DNA from: Collariella sp. IMI 366227
Taxonomy: Eukaryota > Ascomycota > Sordariomycetes > Sordariales > Chaetomiaceae
Assembly (NCBI GenBank): GCA_027946355.1
Contig: JAPEUS010000010.1
Coordinates: 1-64,000 of the forward strand
DNA length: 64,000 nt
Direction: 5' to 3'
A program made the position numbers and the translations under genes. Below are positions 22,548-34,245 of the stretch, piece after piece (within the stretch, counting starts at the first letter, position 1; each line of letters begins with the position of its first letter). The notes beneath the pieces are model-generated. The model searched no databases. It worked only from the letters and a program-made list of their open reading frames with translations, and was not told the DNA's origin.

Positions 22548-24440
22548 CTAGAAGTCATCCTCACCCGACCCAGCCACAATGACGTTATTCACCTTCAGCA
22601 CCATGCGGCACAGCTGGGTAGCCAGCATAAGCTGCTGCTTCTTGCCAATGAGCGGGTCAATAACAAACGCCTCCTTCATGTTGTTCGACCCGCGGCCCAT
22701 GCAGTCGACACCCAGACGGCCGCGGCCGCCCGAGTTCTTGACCTGCTGGCTCTTGACCTCGGCGAGCGTGGCGATGGGGTTCAGGCCGCTGTTCTCGGCC
22801 AGGGCCATGGGAATGGCGTCAAGCGCTTCGGCGAAAGCGCGCATCGCGTACTGCTCCAGCCCGGGCGTCTTGACGGCCGCGTCCTCAACGGCGAGGCTGC
22901 AGGCAATCTCGGCGGAACCGCCACCGTAGACGACGCGGTTGTCGCGCACGAGGTTGCGCACGACGCAGAGCGCGTCATGGAGAGAGCGCTTGGCTTCATC
23001 GATGATCTGCGGAGGGTTAGCTGGAAGTTATAGGTTAAATGTAGGGGTGGCTTACCATCTTGTTGCTGCCCCTGACGAAGACTGTGACGGCCCGCGTGTT
23101 GGCGCACTCCTCAATGACGAGCATCTTCTCCCTTGTTGTGCCGAAGGTCATCTCGCGGACGACACCAGCGGTGCCGAGCTTCTCGGGCTTGAGGTCCTCA
23201 AAGCGCGGGACGATGCGGCCGTTGGTCGCAATCGCAATCAGCTCGATCTCCGGGCCGCCCACCCACCTTACGGCGGGGAGATCGTTCTGGAGAAGGAGAT
23301 GGTTGGCCTCGTCGTCGAAACCCCACTGGCAGATGGCCAGGTTGGCGCCGGCGTCCTTTATTTGTTGGATCATCTCGATGAACTTCTCGCGCTCGTATGT
23401 CTGCAGCTTCTTAAACTCCTCCACGCTGCTGATTTCCAGCTTATGCTTCGTCTTGGGCTTGGGGGGCTCGAACGCGCATGTCAGGATGGCAATCTTGGCG
23501 TCGCGCACTTCGGAGGGCATTTGCGGGTGGGAGAAGTCCTTATCGACGATGACGCCCTTGACCAAGATGGTGTCCTCGAGGGCACCGCCCATCTTTCCGT
23601 CCACCTTGATCAGCTCGAAATCGACATCCTTGCGTTCGAGATCGGCCACGGAGAGGACGGCATCGACGGCAATGTTCGCAAATTGGTCGTGCGCCTTGGA
23701 GACGATCTTGCTCCCCAAGCTTGTCCTTGCAACCTTGACTAGGTTCTCTGTGTGCTCCTTGCTGAACTCAATCACGTCTGAGATCCTGTCAAGCTCCGCG
23801 ACGGCGATGTCGCAGGCCTGGTCGTACCCGTCGGCGATTCTGATGGGGTGGATGCCCTTGTCGATGAGCTCGGCGGCCTGCTCGAGCAGAGCGCCGGCCA
23901 GGACAACAACGCCCGTGGTACCATCGCCAATCTCGTCATCTTGCGACTTGGAGAGCTCCACCAACAGCTTCGCGACATGGTTGGTAATCTCCATCTGCTG
24001 CAGGATAGTCGCGCCATCGTTTGTTACTGTGATGTCGCCGTCGGGGGAGATGAGGATCTTGTCGAGCCCGCGGGGGCCTAGTGATGTCTTGACGATGTTG
24101 GCGACGGTGCGGGCGGCAAGAATATGGGACTTGACGGCCTCGTTGCCGTACTGGCGCTTCTTCTTGCCCTGACTGAGGAGGGGTCAGCGGGGACAACAAC
24201 AGTCGACACGAATAGGGGCACCGACTCTCTGACGACAATAAAAGGCCGGCCCTGCTCATCCTTCATCACCGCCGCTAGATTGCCAACGGGTTAGCATGGC
24301 GTTGTCCGAGGTCTGGCCGAGTACATCGTCGCATACCGTTCGACAAATCCAAGTCTGGTCAACCATGTGTTAGCTCCTGAGTTCTGGGAGTCCAAATGGA
24401 TGCGGGGTGAGGGTGTGTCTGGGGACATACTCATCGCCAT
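22548..24440 (-). CDS. CCT5: T-complex protein 1 subunit epsilon (CCT5)
   Basis: One of eight subunits of the cytosolic TRiC/CCT chaperonin that folds actin and tubulin. Five exons: 24440-24431, 24354-24337, 24274-24226, 24172-23056, 23006-22548, summing to 1,653 nt (550 aa plus stop), the normal family length. The two tiny first exons give MAMNLDLSN, then AAVMKDEQGRPFIVVR. ATPase motifs: TSLGPRGLDKI, DGDITVTNDGATIL, GDGTTGVVVLAG and later NRVVYGGGSAEI. Epsilon-type signatures include TCAFEPPKPKTKHKLE and AICQWGFDDEANHLLLQ. The intron at 23055-23007 is canonical. The third intron's ends are ambiguous: GA/GTCGGT with acceptor at 24173, or a slightly longer exon, differing at one residue. The gene is intact. 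It is divergent from HBS1. Confidence 0.97.
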
Positions 24441-25191
24441 CTTGACAGCTGCTGTGGGGATCGCGGGTCGAAAGGGGATGTATCAAAAAGGAGGGCAGCC
24501 CAAAGTTGCAATTCCAAGGTGCTGTGTCCGGTAAACAGGCATCAGCGGTCTGGTCCCCAAGCTAGGCACTGCTCGCTATCGCCAAAGCTCCAGTCAAAAA
24601 AATGAGGTCCCCGCCGCTGGCTGCAGGCGGACTTAGATTCTGCCGTGGTCCGACCCAGCGCTATGGTTGGTTCTGGAAGCGCGATCCACATGCTGCCCCG
24701 CGATTTGGGTGCTCACCGCCTTCGCCCGATGGAGTCATCAGCAGCTGAGTGTAGTGGGGTTAACCTGGCACAACCACAGCAACCATGGCAGCTGCCCCGC
24801 GACACTCAACCAAGCTTCATCACAGCTTGGATTTCCTCGTCATCTTCCCCCTTTTCCAGCCGATCAACCCCCAACAACGAGAAGCGCTCAACAGCCCCTG
24901 ACTACGGTGTTATCTTGGACCTCAAATTTGGATTCATCAACTACCCAAACCTCAGGGCCTCACTCAACTGAGATCTGGTCCAGCTCTCTCGCCTCGTGGA
25001 CTCCCTGTTGAGCTCTCCTTGCTTAACACATACGCAAAAGGCCTTGACTTGAATTTGCGTTTCCTGCAATATTGGCTACCGCACCTTTCTGTTGTCGCGC
25101 TCTCTTCCCACCTCAACTCACCCATTCCCTCTGCGACCCAAGGAACGCCTCATCACATACACACTATCCTCACATCCATCAACCCGCCAAA
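24441..25191. other. divergent promoter region between CCT5 and HBS1
   Basis: Shared upstream region of two oppositely transcribed protein-homeostasis genes. It is C/T-rich toward the HBS1 start (24960-25190), as fungal 5' leaders often are. No firm motif called. Confidence 0.5.
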
Positions 25192-27713
25192 ATGTCTCGC
25201 CACCAGTACGTCCGCAACCTAGACTACCAAGATGTTGTCGACGAGTATGAGGGCTTTTCGGAGGAGGAGGAGGAGCTCAGCCCAGAGGACCGTGCCCTGA
25301 TGACCCAAGGCACTGCTGACGTCCAGGCTGCCCTTGGCGTCGAGGCATCCAAAGTCACGGTAGCTCAGATCGAGGAGGCGCTGTGGCATTACTACTACGA
25401 CCTCGACAAGACCGTCACCTACCTTACGTCAAAATTCATCAACCCGAAACCCAAGGCAACAAAACCGGCCGCTCAGCCGCCCACTGGTAAGTCCGCCATC
25501 TGTCCAATTGAACCTCCGACGGCCGCGACCACTTTTCTTTTTGAGCTCGGCACACACGAACCTCCATACTGGGCGAGGGAGCTGGACTTGGCAGACACCG
25601 GACTCTCAACATCTCGAAACCACCCGCATTTGACTCTTCCGGGGATCACTCTTGCCCCGGTTGCCTCTGCACCTCGGATCTCGTTTGCACGCTTCTTCCA
25701 AGATATGCCGTGGGGCAACATCCCGAAACATCGGGAGACCACCTTCATCTCGCCGCCTACTCCCCGTGGTGGACTACTGGGAGGCTCTGGAACTGCGCCT
25801 AAGATGTCCAAACTACAGGCGCTTGCTGCCGCCCGGAAGAAGAAGGCCGACGAAAAGAGCGCCGCCCAGGATAAAGTGGCGCAGACTCAGAGCAAGATGG
25901 CAGAGCTCTCGGTTGGTGACACTCCGGCCGCAGCTCAAAAAGAAAGCACACCCCTGGCTGGAGCCTTCGGCAAGCGTCTCAAGACGTCGGAATCAACTGC
26001 TCAGGGTCGTGATCCCTTGATTATGCCTGAACCGTCACGGTCTGAGCCATCGCCGCGGCCGGAGGAACCAGCGGAAAAGCCAAAGGACGAATCGCCAGCT
26101 CCGAAGGCACAGCAATCCGCGTTTGCTCAAACACTCTTTGGCCCTGCCCCAACGGGTCCCGAGCGCAAGCGGCTCAACTCTTACTCAATATATTCGAACC
26201 TGCCCTCGGGTGTCCTCGAGGCCTTCTCCCAGCCCAGTCCGGACGACGTGGTTCTTGCGGCTCAAGCGAAAGGTTCGCTGATGGGAACGAGCAAGCGCTA
26301 ACGTGGACACTAATAGTCGCTGCAGCTGGAAAAAAGACGGCCGCGGTTCCTGGCAAGAAAAAGGGCGCTGCGACCACAGAAGCTGTGACGGCTGGCGTCA
26401 ATCAGCTCAAGGTCGACGATGCCCCGCTGCCCAAGAGCCGGAATCTCAACGTGCTCTCCGAGTTCGAAAACAGCAAGAACAAGAAGAGCGCCAGTTTTGT
26501 CGTTGTCGGGCATGTGGATGCCGGCAAGAGCACGATGATGGGTCGGCTACTGCTCGATCTTAAGGTCATCGATCAGCGAGCGGTCGACAAGCTTCGGAAA
26601 GAGGCCGAAACCATTGGCAAGAGCTCTTTTGCTCTCGCTTGGGTGCTTGATCAGCGAACGGAAGAACGCAGCAGGGGTGTCACCATCGACATCGCCACCA
26701 ATAGGTTCGAAACGGACCAAACAGCCTTCACCATTCTCGATGCCCCGGGGCACAGAGACTTCATTCCAAACATGATTGCCGGGGCCAGTCAAGCCGACTT
26801 CGCCATCCTTGTCATCGACGCCGGCACTGGCGCCTTCGAATCCGGTTTGAAGGGCCAAACCAAAGAGCACTCGCTTCTAATTCGCAGTATGGGCGTCTCG
26901 CGTATCATCGTTGCCATCAACAAGCTGGATACGGTCGGCTGGTCTCCACACCGGTTCAACGAGATCAAGGACCAAGTTTCCGGCTTCCTAGGTGCGACGG
27001 GCTTCCAAGCCAAGAACGTCGCCTTCGTCCCCGTCTCCGGCCTTCACGGCGACAACCTGGTCCGCCGATCAGAAGACCAAGCAGCATCATGGTACATGGG
27101 CGCAACACTGGTCGAGGAACTGGAGAAATCGGAGCCCAGCGCACGCGCCTTGGCCAACCCATTGCGGATAACCATCTCGGAGGTCTACCGCACCATGCAG
27201 AGCCCCGTCACTGTTGCCGGCCGCATCGACGCCGGGTCCCTTCAGATGGGCGACGCGCTCCTCGTCCAGCCAAGCAGTGAAAAAGCCTACGTCAAATCGA
27301 TCGAGCTGGACGGCGCCCCAGCCGACTGGGCCGTTGCCGGCCAGAACGTGGTGCTCCATCTCAGCCACATCGACCCCATCCACGTCCGCGTCGGCGACAT
27401 CATCTGCGATCCGGCCAAACCCATCCCCCGCTCGGACACGTTCACGATGAAGGCGCTGGCGTTTGACTTCCTCATGCCGATGCAAGTGGATGTTCACATG
27501 GGGCGGCTGCACGCCGCGGGCCGCATCGAGGCTATCCCCGCACTGCTGGATAAAATCACGGGCGCGATAGAGAAGAAAAAGCCCAAGATTGTCAAGCCTG
27601 GGACGGTGGCGAGGATCGTGGTCAAGCTGGAGGCGCTGGTGCCGTTGGAGGCGGGGCAGAGGGTGGTGTTGAGAAGTGGAGGGGAGACGGTCGCTGCTGG
27701 GTTGTTGGAATAG
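25192..27713 (+). CDS. HBS1: HBS1-like translational GTPase (ribosome rescue; possible HBS1/SKI7 dual gene)
   Basis: Partner of Dom34/Pelota in no-go and nonstop decay. Exons 25192-25486, 25595-26272, 26317-27713 add up to whole codons. Exon 1 (MSRHQYVRNLDYQDVVDEYE) contains the HBS1 N-terminal domain (ALGVEASKVTVAQIEEALWH). Exon 3 is an EF1A-like GTPase: GHVDAGKSTMMGR (P-loop), RGVTIDIA (switch I), DAPGHRDFIPNM, AINKLDTVGW, followed by beta-barrel domains 2 and 3 to AAGLLE. Intron 2 has donor GTTCGC and a GCTAAC branch point. Intron 1 (25487-25594, 108 nt) has no in-frame stop. The segment ISFARFFQDMPWGN just downstream can be skipped by an alternative phase-1 acceptor ending at 25783. The gene is otherwise intact. 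Confidence 0.93.
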
Positions 27714-28418
27714 AGCTGGTCACGAGGGGTGAGGCTCTTCGGTAGTGTTGGGCTGGGGAACTTGGGGTAGGCGAGACGGTGGCACCTTCTTGGAGGATTA
27801 GTTTCCCGGGCTTGGTGATTGGTTGGGCTTTTTGATGGATTCAATGTATCTTTGATGAGGCATGTTCTCAAAGATGCAAGTTTAGATCTAGCCATGTGGC
27901 ATCTTTTAACTCATTGTCCCATACCCAGAATTTCCTCACATATCGGCCCGTCTTTGTCCTCCTTGTTGTTAACTCCGGCCGTTTGATCGCTGAAACAAGC
28001 CAGGAGGCGGAAAGCCACAGGCCGAGTTCTAGGCTGGAAAAAAGGCCACTCTGGCAGAAACAGGGGCTGACGCCTGAGCGGCCACTGCGCGCCGCCAGGC
28101 GGACCCGCCCTGTTGGGGATCACCTGCTGCGGGGAAAGCCACAGGCAGCTGTGCTCTTTCTTGCCCCTGGATCGATGATGGAATCGGGTGGAATCGTCGA
28201 TGCTGATGCTGATAGGGATGAGGAAGGGCGATTACTCACATACAGAGAGTGAGGTACTTGGTGTCTAGATGTAGTGAAGAGGAGAGGAATTGAGAAATGG
28301 ACGACCAGCAATAAAAAAAAAAAAAAGGAAGAATGGATAGTTATGGATACGGTGTCAACACTGCGGCTGGGGTGGAGCCAACGAACATTTCAAGGAACAG
28401 GGTGCTGACAGGAACAGG
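27714..28418. other. HBS1-BiP spacer; expected BiP first exon not found
   Basis: The first part is HBS1 3' UTR. About 27960-28200 is GC-rich and could be the BiP promoter. I searched all forward frames for a signal peptide and the GIDLGTTYS phosphate loop that should precede the first BiP exon and found neither. A poly-A run of about 17 lies at 28311-28326. Confidence 0.6.
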
Positions 28419-30426
28419 TGTGTTGGTGTGATGCAGAAGGGCAAGGTTGAGATTCTGGTCAACGATCAAGGTATGCTTGGAATCGCAATTGGCAGCACGC
28501 GAGGGCGATACTGACAGTCGACTGCCAGGAAACCGTATCACTCCGTCTTACGTCGCTTTCACCGATGAGGAGAGGCTCGTCGGTGACGCCGCCAAGAACC
28601 AGGCCGCGGCCAACCCCTTCCGCACCATCTACGACGTCAAGCGCCTCATCGGCCGTAAGTTCTCGGAGAAGGACGTCCAAACCGATATCAAGCACTTCCC
28701 CTTCACCGTCGTCTCCAAGGATGGCAAGCCCGTTGTCAAGGTCGAGGTTGAGGGCGCTGAGAAGACCTTCACCCCTGAGGAAATCTCCGCTATGATTCTT
28801 ACCAAGGTACGCTGCACAGAGAGGAGGTGTTTGAAGAGCCGAGCTAACAGCCGAACAGATGAAGGAGACCGCCGAGGCCTACCTGGGCAAGAAGGTCACC
28901 CACGCCGTCGTCACCGTTCCCGCCTACTTCAACGACAACCAGCGCCAGGCCACCAAGGATGCCGGTATGATCGCTGGCCTCAACGTCCTCCGCATTGTCA
29001 ACGAGCCCACCGCTGCCGCCATCGCCTACGGCCTGGACAAGACCTCGGGCGAGCGCCAGATCATCGTCTACGACCTTGGTGGTGGTACCTTCGATGTTTC
29101 GCTTCTGTCTATCGATCAGGGTGTCTTTGAGGTCCTGGCCACCGCCGGTGATACCCATCTTGGTGGTGAGGATTTCGACCAGCGCCTCATCAACCACTTC
29201 GCCAAGACCTTCAACAAGAAGCACAGCGTCGATGTCACCAGCGACGCCAAGGCTATGGGCAAGCTCAAGCGCGAGGCCGAGAAGGCCAAGCGTACCCTCT
29301 CCAGCCAGATGTCCACCCGCATCGAGATCGAGGCCTTCTTCCAGGGCAAGGACTTCAGTGAGACCCTGACCCGCGCCAAGTTCGAGGAGCTCAACATGGA
29401 CCTGTTCAAGAAGACCCTCAAGCCTGTCGAGCAGGTGCTCAAGGACGCCAAGGTCAGCAAGAGCGAGGTCGACGATATTGTGCTCGTTGGTGGCTCCACC
29501 CGTATCCCGAAGGTCCAGGCCCTCATTGAGGAGTACTTCAACGGGAAGCAAGCGAGCAAGGGTATTAACCCAGATGAAGCCGTCGCTTTCGGCGCTGCCG
29601 TCCAGGCTGGTGTTCTCAGCGGCGAGGAGGGCACTGAGGAGATCGTCCTTATGGATGTCAACCCGCTTACTCTCGGTATTGAGACCACTGGCGGTGTTAT
29701 GACCAAGCTCATCACCCGCAACACCCCTATCCCCACCCGCAAGAGCCAAATCTTCTCGACCGCCGCCGATAACCAGCCCGTGGTCCTCATCCAGGTTTAC
29801 GAGGGCGAGCGCTCCATGACCAAGGACAACAACATTCTCGGCAAGTTTGAGCTCACCGGCATCCCGCCCGCCCCCCGTGGCGTGCCCCAGATTGAGGTCT
29901 CGTTCGAGCTCGACGCCAACGGAATCCTCAAGGTCTCTGCCCACGACAAGGGCACTGGCAAGGCCGAGTCCATCACCATCACCAACGACAAGGGCCGCCT
30001 CACCCAGGAGGAGATTGACCGCATGGTTGCCGAGGCTGAGAAGTATGCCGAGGAGGACAAGGCCACCCGCGAGCGCATCGAGGCCCGCAATGGTCTGGAG
30101 AACTATGCCTTCAGCCTGAAGAACCAGGTCAACGACGAGGAGGGCATGGGCAAGAAGATCTCGGAGGAGGACAAGGAGACTATCCTCGATGCCGTCAAGG
30201 AGGCTCAGGACTGGCTTGAGGAGAACGGTAAGCCTTATCCCCATCTCAACAAAATACAGATGACAGACATGCTAACTTTGACCCAGCCGCTACTGCTGTC
30301 ACCGAGGACTTTGAGGAGCAGAAGGAGAAGCTGTCCAACGTCGCCTACCCCATCACCAGCAAGCTGTACTCTGCTGGCGGTGCCGGTGGCGAGGAGGATG
30401 AGCCCGAGGCGCATGACGAGCTCTAG
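28419..30426 (+). CDS. KAR2: ER chaperone BiP/Kar2 (HSP70), 5' exon missing
   Basis: ER-lumen HSP70: protein import, folding and unfolded-protein sensing. Visible exons: about 28419-28470 (CVGVMQKGKVEILVNDQ), 28529-28806, 28859-30227, 30287-30426, with GTATGC, GTACGC and GTAAGC donors. Signatures: IYDVKRLIGRKFSEKDVQ, VPAYFNDNQRQATKDAG, IVYDLGGGTFDVSLL, VGGSTRIPKVQALIEEYF, substrate domain KLITRNTPIPTRKSQIF, and the ER-retention tail AHDEL (HDEL). The sequence upstream of CVGVM, which should give the signal peptide and the first nucleotide-binding loop, is absent from the 700-base spacer. About 50-75 residues are missing. Possible causes are a collapsed assembly next to a poly-A run, a real truncation, or a first exon very unlike the family. 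Every other part is intact and highly conserved. Confidence 0.95.
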
Positions 30427-32807
30427 AGGAATGGAGAATTGTAGCAGTATCATCAGCATCAAAGCACAAAACACATAGAGATTCCCCCCACCATAAATGT
30501 ATTTGTTTGTTCTTTTTTTGAGGCGAAAAAATTGAGGCCTTGATGCAGGTTTTCAATCTTCTTGAGTGGTTGTGTGCTTGGTGCTTGTTCATTGGTGTTG
30601 GATGTGGAATGGTCATTGTCCATATTCTGGGAATGTCCAATGGGGCCCGTTGCCTTGGCAACCTACCCCTTTTTTGGTTCTCTTCGAACAGAGGGTTGGG
30701 GTGAAGGACGTATAAAATGAAAGTTTCTGGTTGATAGTATTGATCAAGAAATATGTCGACAGTGTTGAATAGCATGGTTTATTGTTTGGGGGTTGGTTGG
30801 GTATTACTAGTGATGAAGATGTTGAGCCAATGTTTGCGCAAATCAATTGTTGATTTCTCAGGGGTAATTGATGACCTCGATCGGGGACACCAGTACAGTA
30901 TATTTTCCAATCAAGTTGTTGCATTATCTTTGTTGTTCAAAAGCTGAGCAAGAGTGGTAGACAGTAGCTAAGTGGTTTATTGATGTGTTCTTATAAATTG
31001 GCCGGCGTTGATCTGTCTGTTTACTTCCTGGGCAGCCTGAGCTTCCATTGCTGGTCCGATGGTTGAGGCCTCGTTTCCCTCAAGCGCGCGGTGTTTACAA
31101 GCTCTTTTTGACATGATAAAAGCAAAAACGTGCTGTGTCTATGGGAATGGTCGCCGTCGAGTTGACGTTTGGGGCATGCGCAAATGCCTTTGGGGGGGAC
31201 TGGTGCCTGCCATGTTGTAATGGGGCCACCGTCGGGCTTGTTTATCAGGCAGAGGCAAGGGAGGGGTCTGTGAGTTTTGCAATAAAGAAAAATAAACGCT
31301 CACTGAGCTTGGGTTTGCGATACTTGAAGGCTCTGGCGTGGTTGTTGAGCGTGGTCGGTTTGCTCATACCTCGATGCTTCGGTCCCTATCTCGCCGTTAT
31401 GGCTAGGTATTGTCCTGGCAGTTCAACAATTGCAGCCTTTCGCGGTTGAAGCCTTGTTTTGTTTTTCTTTTATGATCCTGTTGTTTGCTGGCTCAATAGG
31501 TGTGGTAACCTTCTCAATCTAAGGGACGTTGAAAACCGATACGTAGGTTGACCGACTGCTCGCAACGAACTTTCAACCCAACACGAAAGACGTTTTCTGC
31601 CTTGTCTTCGGCCCCGCGTCAACTACCCATTTTCCTTGCGACTGCCACACCTTATTTCTTTTTCAACCCTCTTCTCAAAATTTCTATCCCCGAATGCTGG
31701 CCACCAAATCTTCCTTCACTTCCTTCCATAATCTTTTCCTTTCGCAAACCATCTACTACCGACCCCTCTTCGCCAAAGCGACCACCGCCACCACAAGGCT
31801 TCACGCAGCACCGCACCATGGAGCCATTTTTGAGCCCTCAGTGCGGAAAACCTGGTTGCAGGCTCTTCATTTGTGACTGCCCATCGCGCTTGGAAACAGG
31901 TATATTCACTTTCTCACCACTGTTTTCTGCTTCTTTTTCCTCTTCCTGTCGTCATCTTGAGCACCCCAGTTTCCGTTTCTTCTTTCATTCCACCTTTCAC
32001 CCCCGTCTCCAACTTCCTCTCCTTTCTTCTCTTCCCTTCCTTATTTTCCTCCAAAGTTCACCTTCCCATTCCTCCGACTTTCCCGTCTTCCTGGGTAATA
32101 TCTTTTCCCTTTCTGCTTTTCATTTATTCCTTTTGCGCCGACGACTGACAAACCTTGGCCGACAGACACCATGACTGCCCCTGGTGTTGTCGGCCGACGA
32201 TGTCAACCAGAATGTGAGACCACCACCCCTCTGGGCGGGCCACGGAACAACCAGTACCCCTATCCCCATAGCGTAGGGCGTTGCTTGGTGGTCAAGCAAC
32301 GTCCATCCGGGCTATTGTCTCGTAGCTCTCAGCCGCATCAGAGCCAAAATCCCAACTTTCTCCGTTTGGGTACATTGAACCCTTTCTCAGTGAACCAGGC
32401 GAGCACGATGCAAACGAGCCAAGATGCAGGACAGGAATTCCACAGTCCTTTGCGCCTCAGGCGGCAGGCCGCGCACCGGATTGCAAAACAGCTTGGTCTT
32501 GCACACAGCTTTGCACACAGCTTTGCATGCAGAAAAAAATTAGACAAGGCTGCCTATGGTGGATTAGTGGTGTCAAAAGACAAGCGAGATGCAAACCGCA
32601 TCGCCTACTTGGAGTCGCAGAATCCCGAGGATGATGGCAGTGGGAGTGCCGCACATTTGCCGACTCGATCTTTCTTTGGCCATATGCCGGGGGAGACTCG
32701 GGGATGATAGCAGAGTGAAGACTTTGGAATGGCCGTGGTCTTCTTAGGACTGACTCAGCAAGTACGACGCCAGGCTTCGCGACCTCAACGCCGACTTCAA
32801 CAAGACC
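30427..32807. other. intergenic / possible 5' part of a degraded gene
   Basis: 30427-31500 shows nothing recognisable. 31560-32160 is C/T-rich, like a long leader. Frames such as 31819 (MEPFLSPQCGKPGCRLF, followed by GTATATTC) and 32171-32707 (MTAPGVVGRRC...) could be upstream exons of the coiled-coil gene at 32808, but I could not join them with confident splice sites. A 12-bp direct repeat (CACACAGCTTTG) occurs twice near 32503-32526. Confidence 0.4.
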
Positions 32808-33442
32808 ATGGCTTTTGACCGCGGAAGGACCCAGGACATAGTCCGGCAGTCGATCCACAGCGAGTTTCAGGCGGCCAACGGATACTGCCAGCGTACTATC
32901 AACAGATTGGTGGGCATAGCTGTTGCCAGAAATGCCGCGGCAATCCAAGCGGCAACCAACACGACAAACGACGAAGCCATCAAGAAGTTGCAGAGCGACA
33001 TGGCTGGGTTAGTCCTGGCTCAGAAGAACACTCGTAAGGTAGTAGACAACGCCAACACCGCTGTCTTAAAGCTCAAAAAGAGCGTCTCCGAAGACTAAAC
33101 CCCCTCCTCCGACACCCGCCTCAAAGAACTAGAGGAGGCGATTCGCAAGGTATGCCCCCCCCCACACACCCACATCCTAACCCATCCACAACTACACCAC
33201 TCACCCCACTTCAACTCAACCACCCACTTCCTAATTCCCTCCTTCAATCACAGGTCACAAACCAAGACCGCGAGCGCAAAGATCGCATCGACCTTCTCAC
33301 AGCAGAGCACAGCCAGCTCCGCGGCCTCACCGTGTCGTTCACGCAGCAGATCATGATGCTGGCGCAAATCAACAGCGAGATCCTCGCAAACAACAGGCAG
33401 GCGGTTGTGCAGAACACGGTTTTGATGGAGCGTTTGGCCTAG
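32808..33442 (+). pseudogene. coiled-coil hypothetical protein interrupted by an in-frame TAA
   Basis: Two exons, 32808-33149 and 33254-33442, both whole codons. The intron has donor GTATGC and acceptor CACAG. The protein is Gln/Asn/Ala-rich and helical: KKLQSDMAGLVLAQKNTRKV, VLKLKKSVSED, TRLKELEEAIRK, then LLTAEHSQLRGLTVSFTQQI and VVQNTVLMERLA. A TAA at 33096-33098 interrupts the coil in frame, and both sides continue the same helical pattern. A single C-to-T change at CAA would explain it. The true 5' end probably lies upstream: the frame before ATG 32808 opens at an acceptor-like CTCAG near 32759 (reading KYDARLRDLNADFNKT). No family recognised. Confidence 0.55.
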
Positions 33443-33727
33443 CCAGGGCGTCCAGCGTTGAGACTAAGAGATGGGTGTGTTGCCAAGGGTTGTGGGGGGG
33501 GTTTGTAGAGTTGGTGAGCATGGGATGGGTTTTGGTTTGAGAATAGGTGGAGGTATGCGAGATGAGTCAGAAAATGGGATGAAAGACAGTAAACAGAATA
33601 TAAAAGTATGTTCAAACAGTCTTTTCACTGCTGCGGTGTCCTCTTGATCGGATGTCGTCGTTGCGGGGGTCTCCACTTGAGGCTCGTAGCGCCGGCCCGG
33701 CCCGATGTGGGTCTTTATCTCGAGATC

Positions 33728-33890
33728 CACGGTGACCGGCAAACGCCTTGACGCCTTCGGGCCCTGCGCGGCGTGCCTCGAACTTTTCCTTGCAACAAGA
33801 CTAACAACACAATTTTGCTGCGGTTTTGACCACAACTAGCCAAAATCGAAGGCTTCGGCCATCCGGTCAATAGCTTTACATTGCTCTGTT
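33728..33890 (-). repeat. inverted repeat arm 1
   Basis: On the minus strand this reads as a diverged copy of 34085-34245. Shared blocks include TTGACCGGA/TTGACAGGA, TTTTGGxTAGTTGT, GTCTTGTTGCAAG and GCCGCGCAGGGCCC, then AAGGCGTCAAGGCG. Arms of about 160 bp flank a spacer of about 195 bp. Confidence 0.8.
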
Positions 33891-34084
33891 GCGTTAGGCG
33901 CCTTCTTCTACCACTTGATAAATGGTGACGAGCTTCGGTGAGCAACAATATGTTGGGTGTGATTATAAATGTTATATACGTCAAGCGGCATACCATAGTA
34001 CCTACCTACGAGATATAAGGCAGGTAACTAAGATGGCCCCCGCGAAAAATGTTACTGCAAAATGGTTCCCGTAGTAATAGGGCA

Positions 34085-34245
34085 TTATAAAGATATTGAC
34101 AGGAGAGTCAAAGGCCCCGGTTTTGGGTAGTTGTAGTAAAAAAAACGTAGTAAATCTGCCTTTTCATTGTCTTGTTGCAAGAATGGAATGGAGGCGCGCC
34201 GCGCAGGGCCCCAAGGCGTCAAGGCGGCCGGTCGATGAAACAAGA
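34085..34245 (+). repeat. inverted repeat arm 2
   Basis: Partner of 33728-33890. Several differences are TG-to-TA or CA-to-TA (TGTGGTC against TGTAGTA; CGCAGCAAA against CGTAGTAAA), as RIP would leave. This arm is more AT-rich. It could be a foldback element, the terminal repeats of a small non-autonomous transposon, or two copies of a repeat inserted head to head. Confidence 0.8.

Noticed and set aside
22939..24172. Long plus-strand frames opposite CCT5
   Set aside because: Antisense shadows of CCT5 exons.
28844..30244. 466-codon minus-strand frame opposite BiP
   Set aside because: Shadow of the highly biased BiP codon usage; Leu/Gly-rich antisense translation without motifs.
31548..32174. 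208-codon plus frame with many Phe/Ser
   Set aside because: Translation of a C/T-rich leader; no start context or motif.
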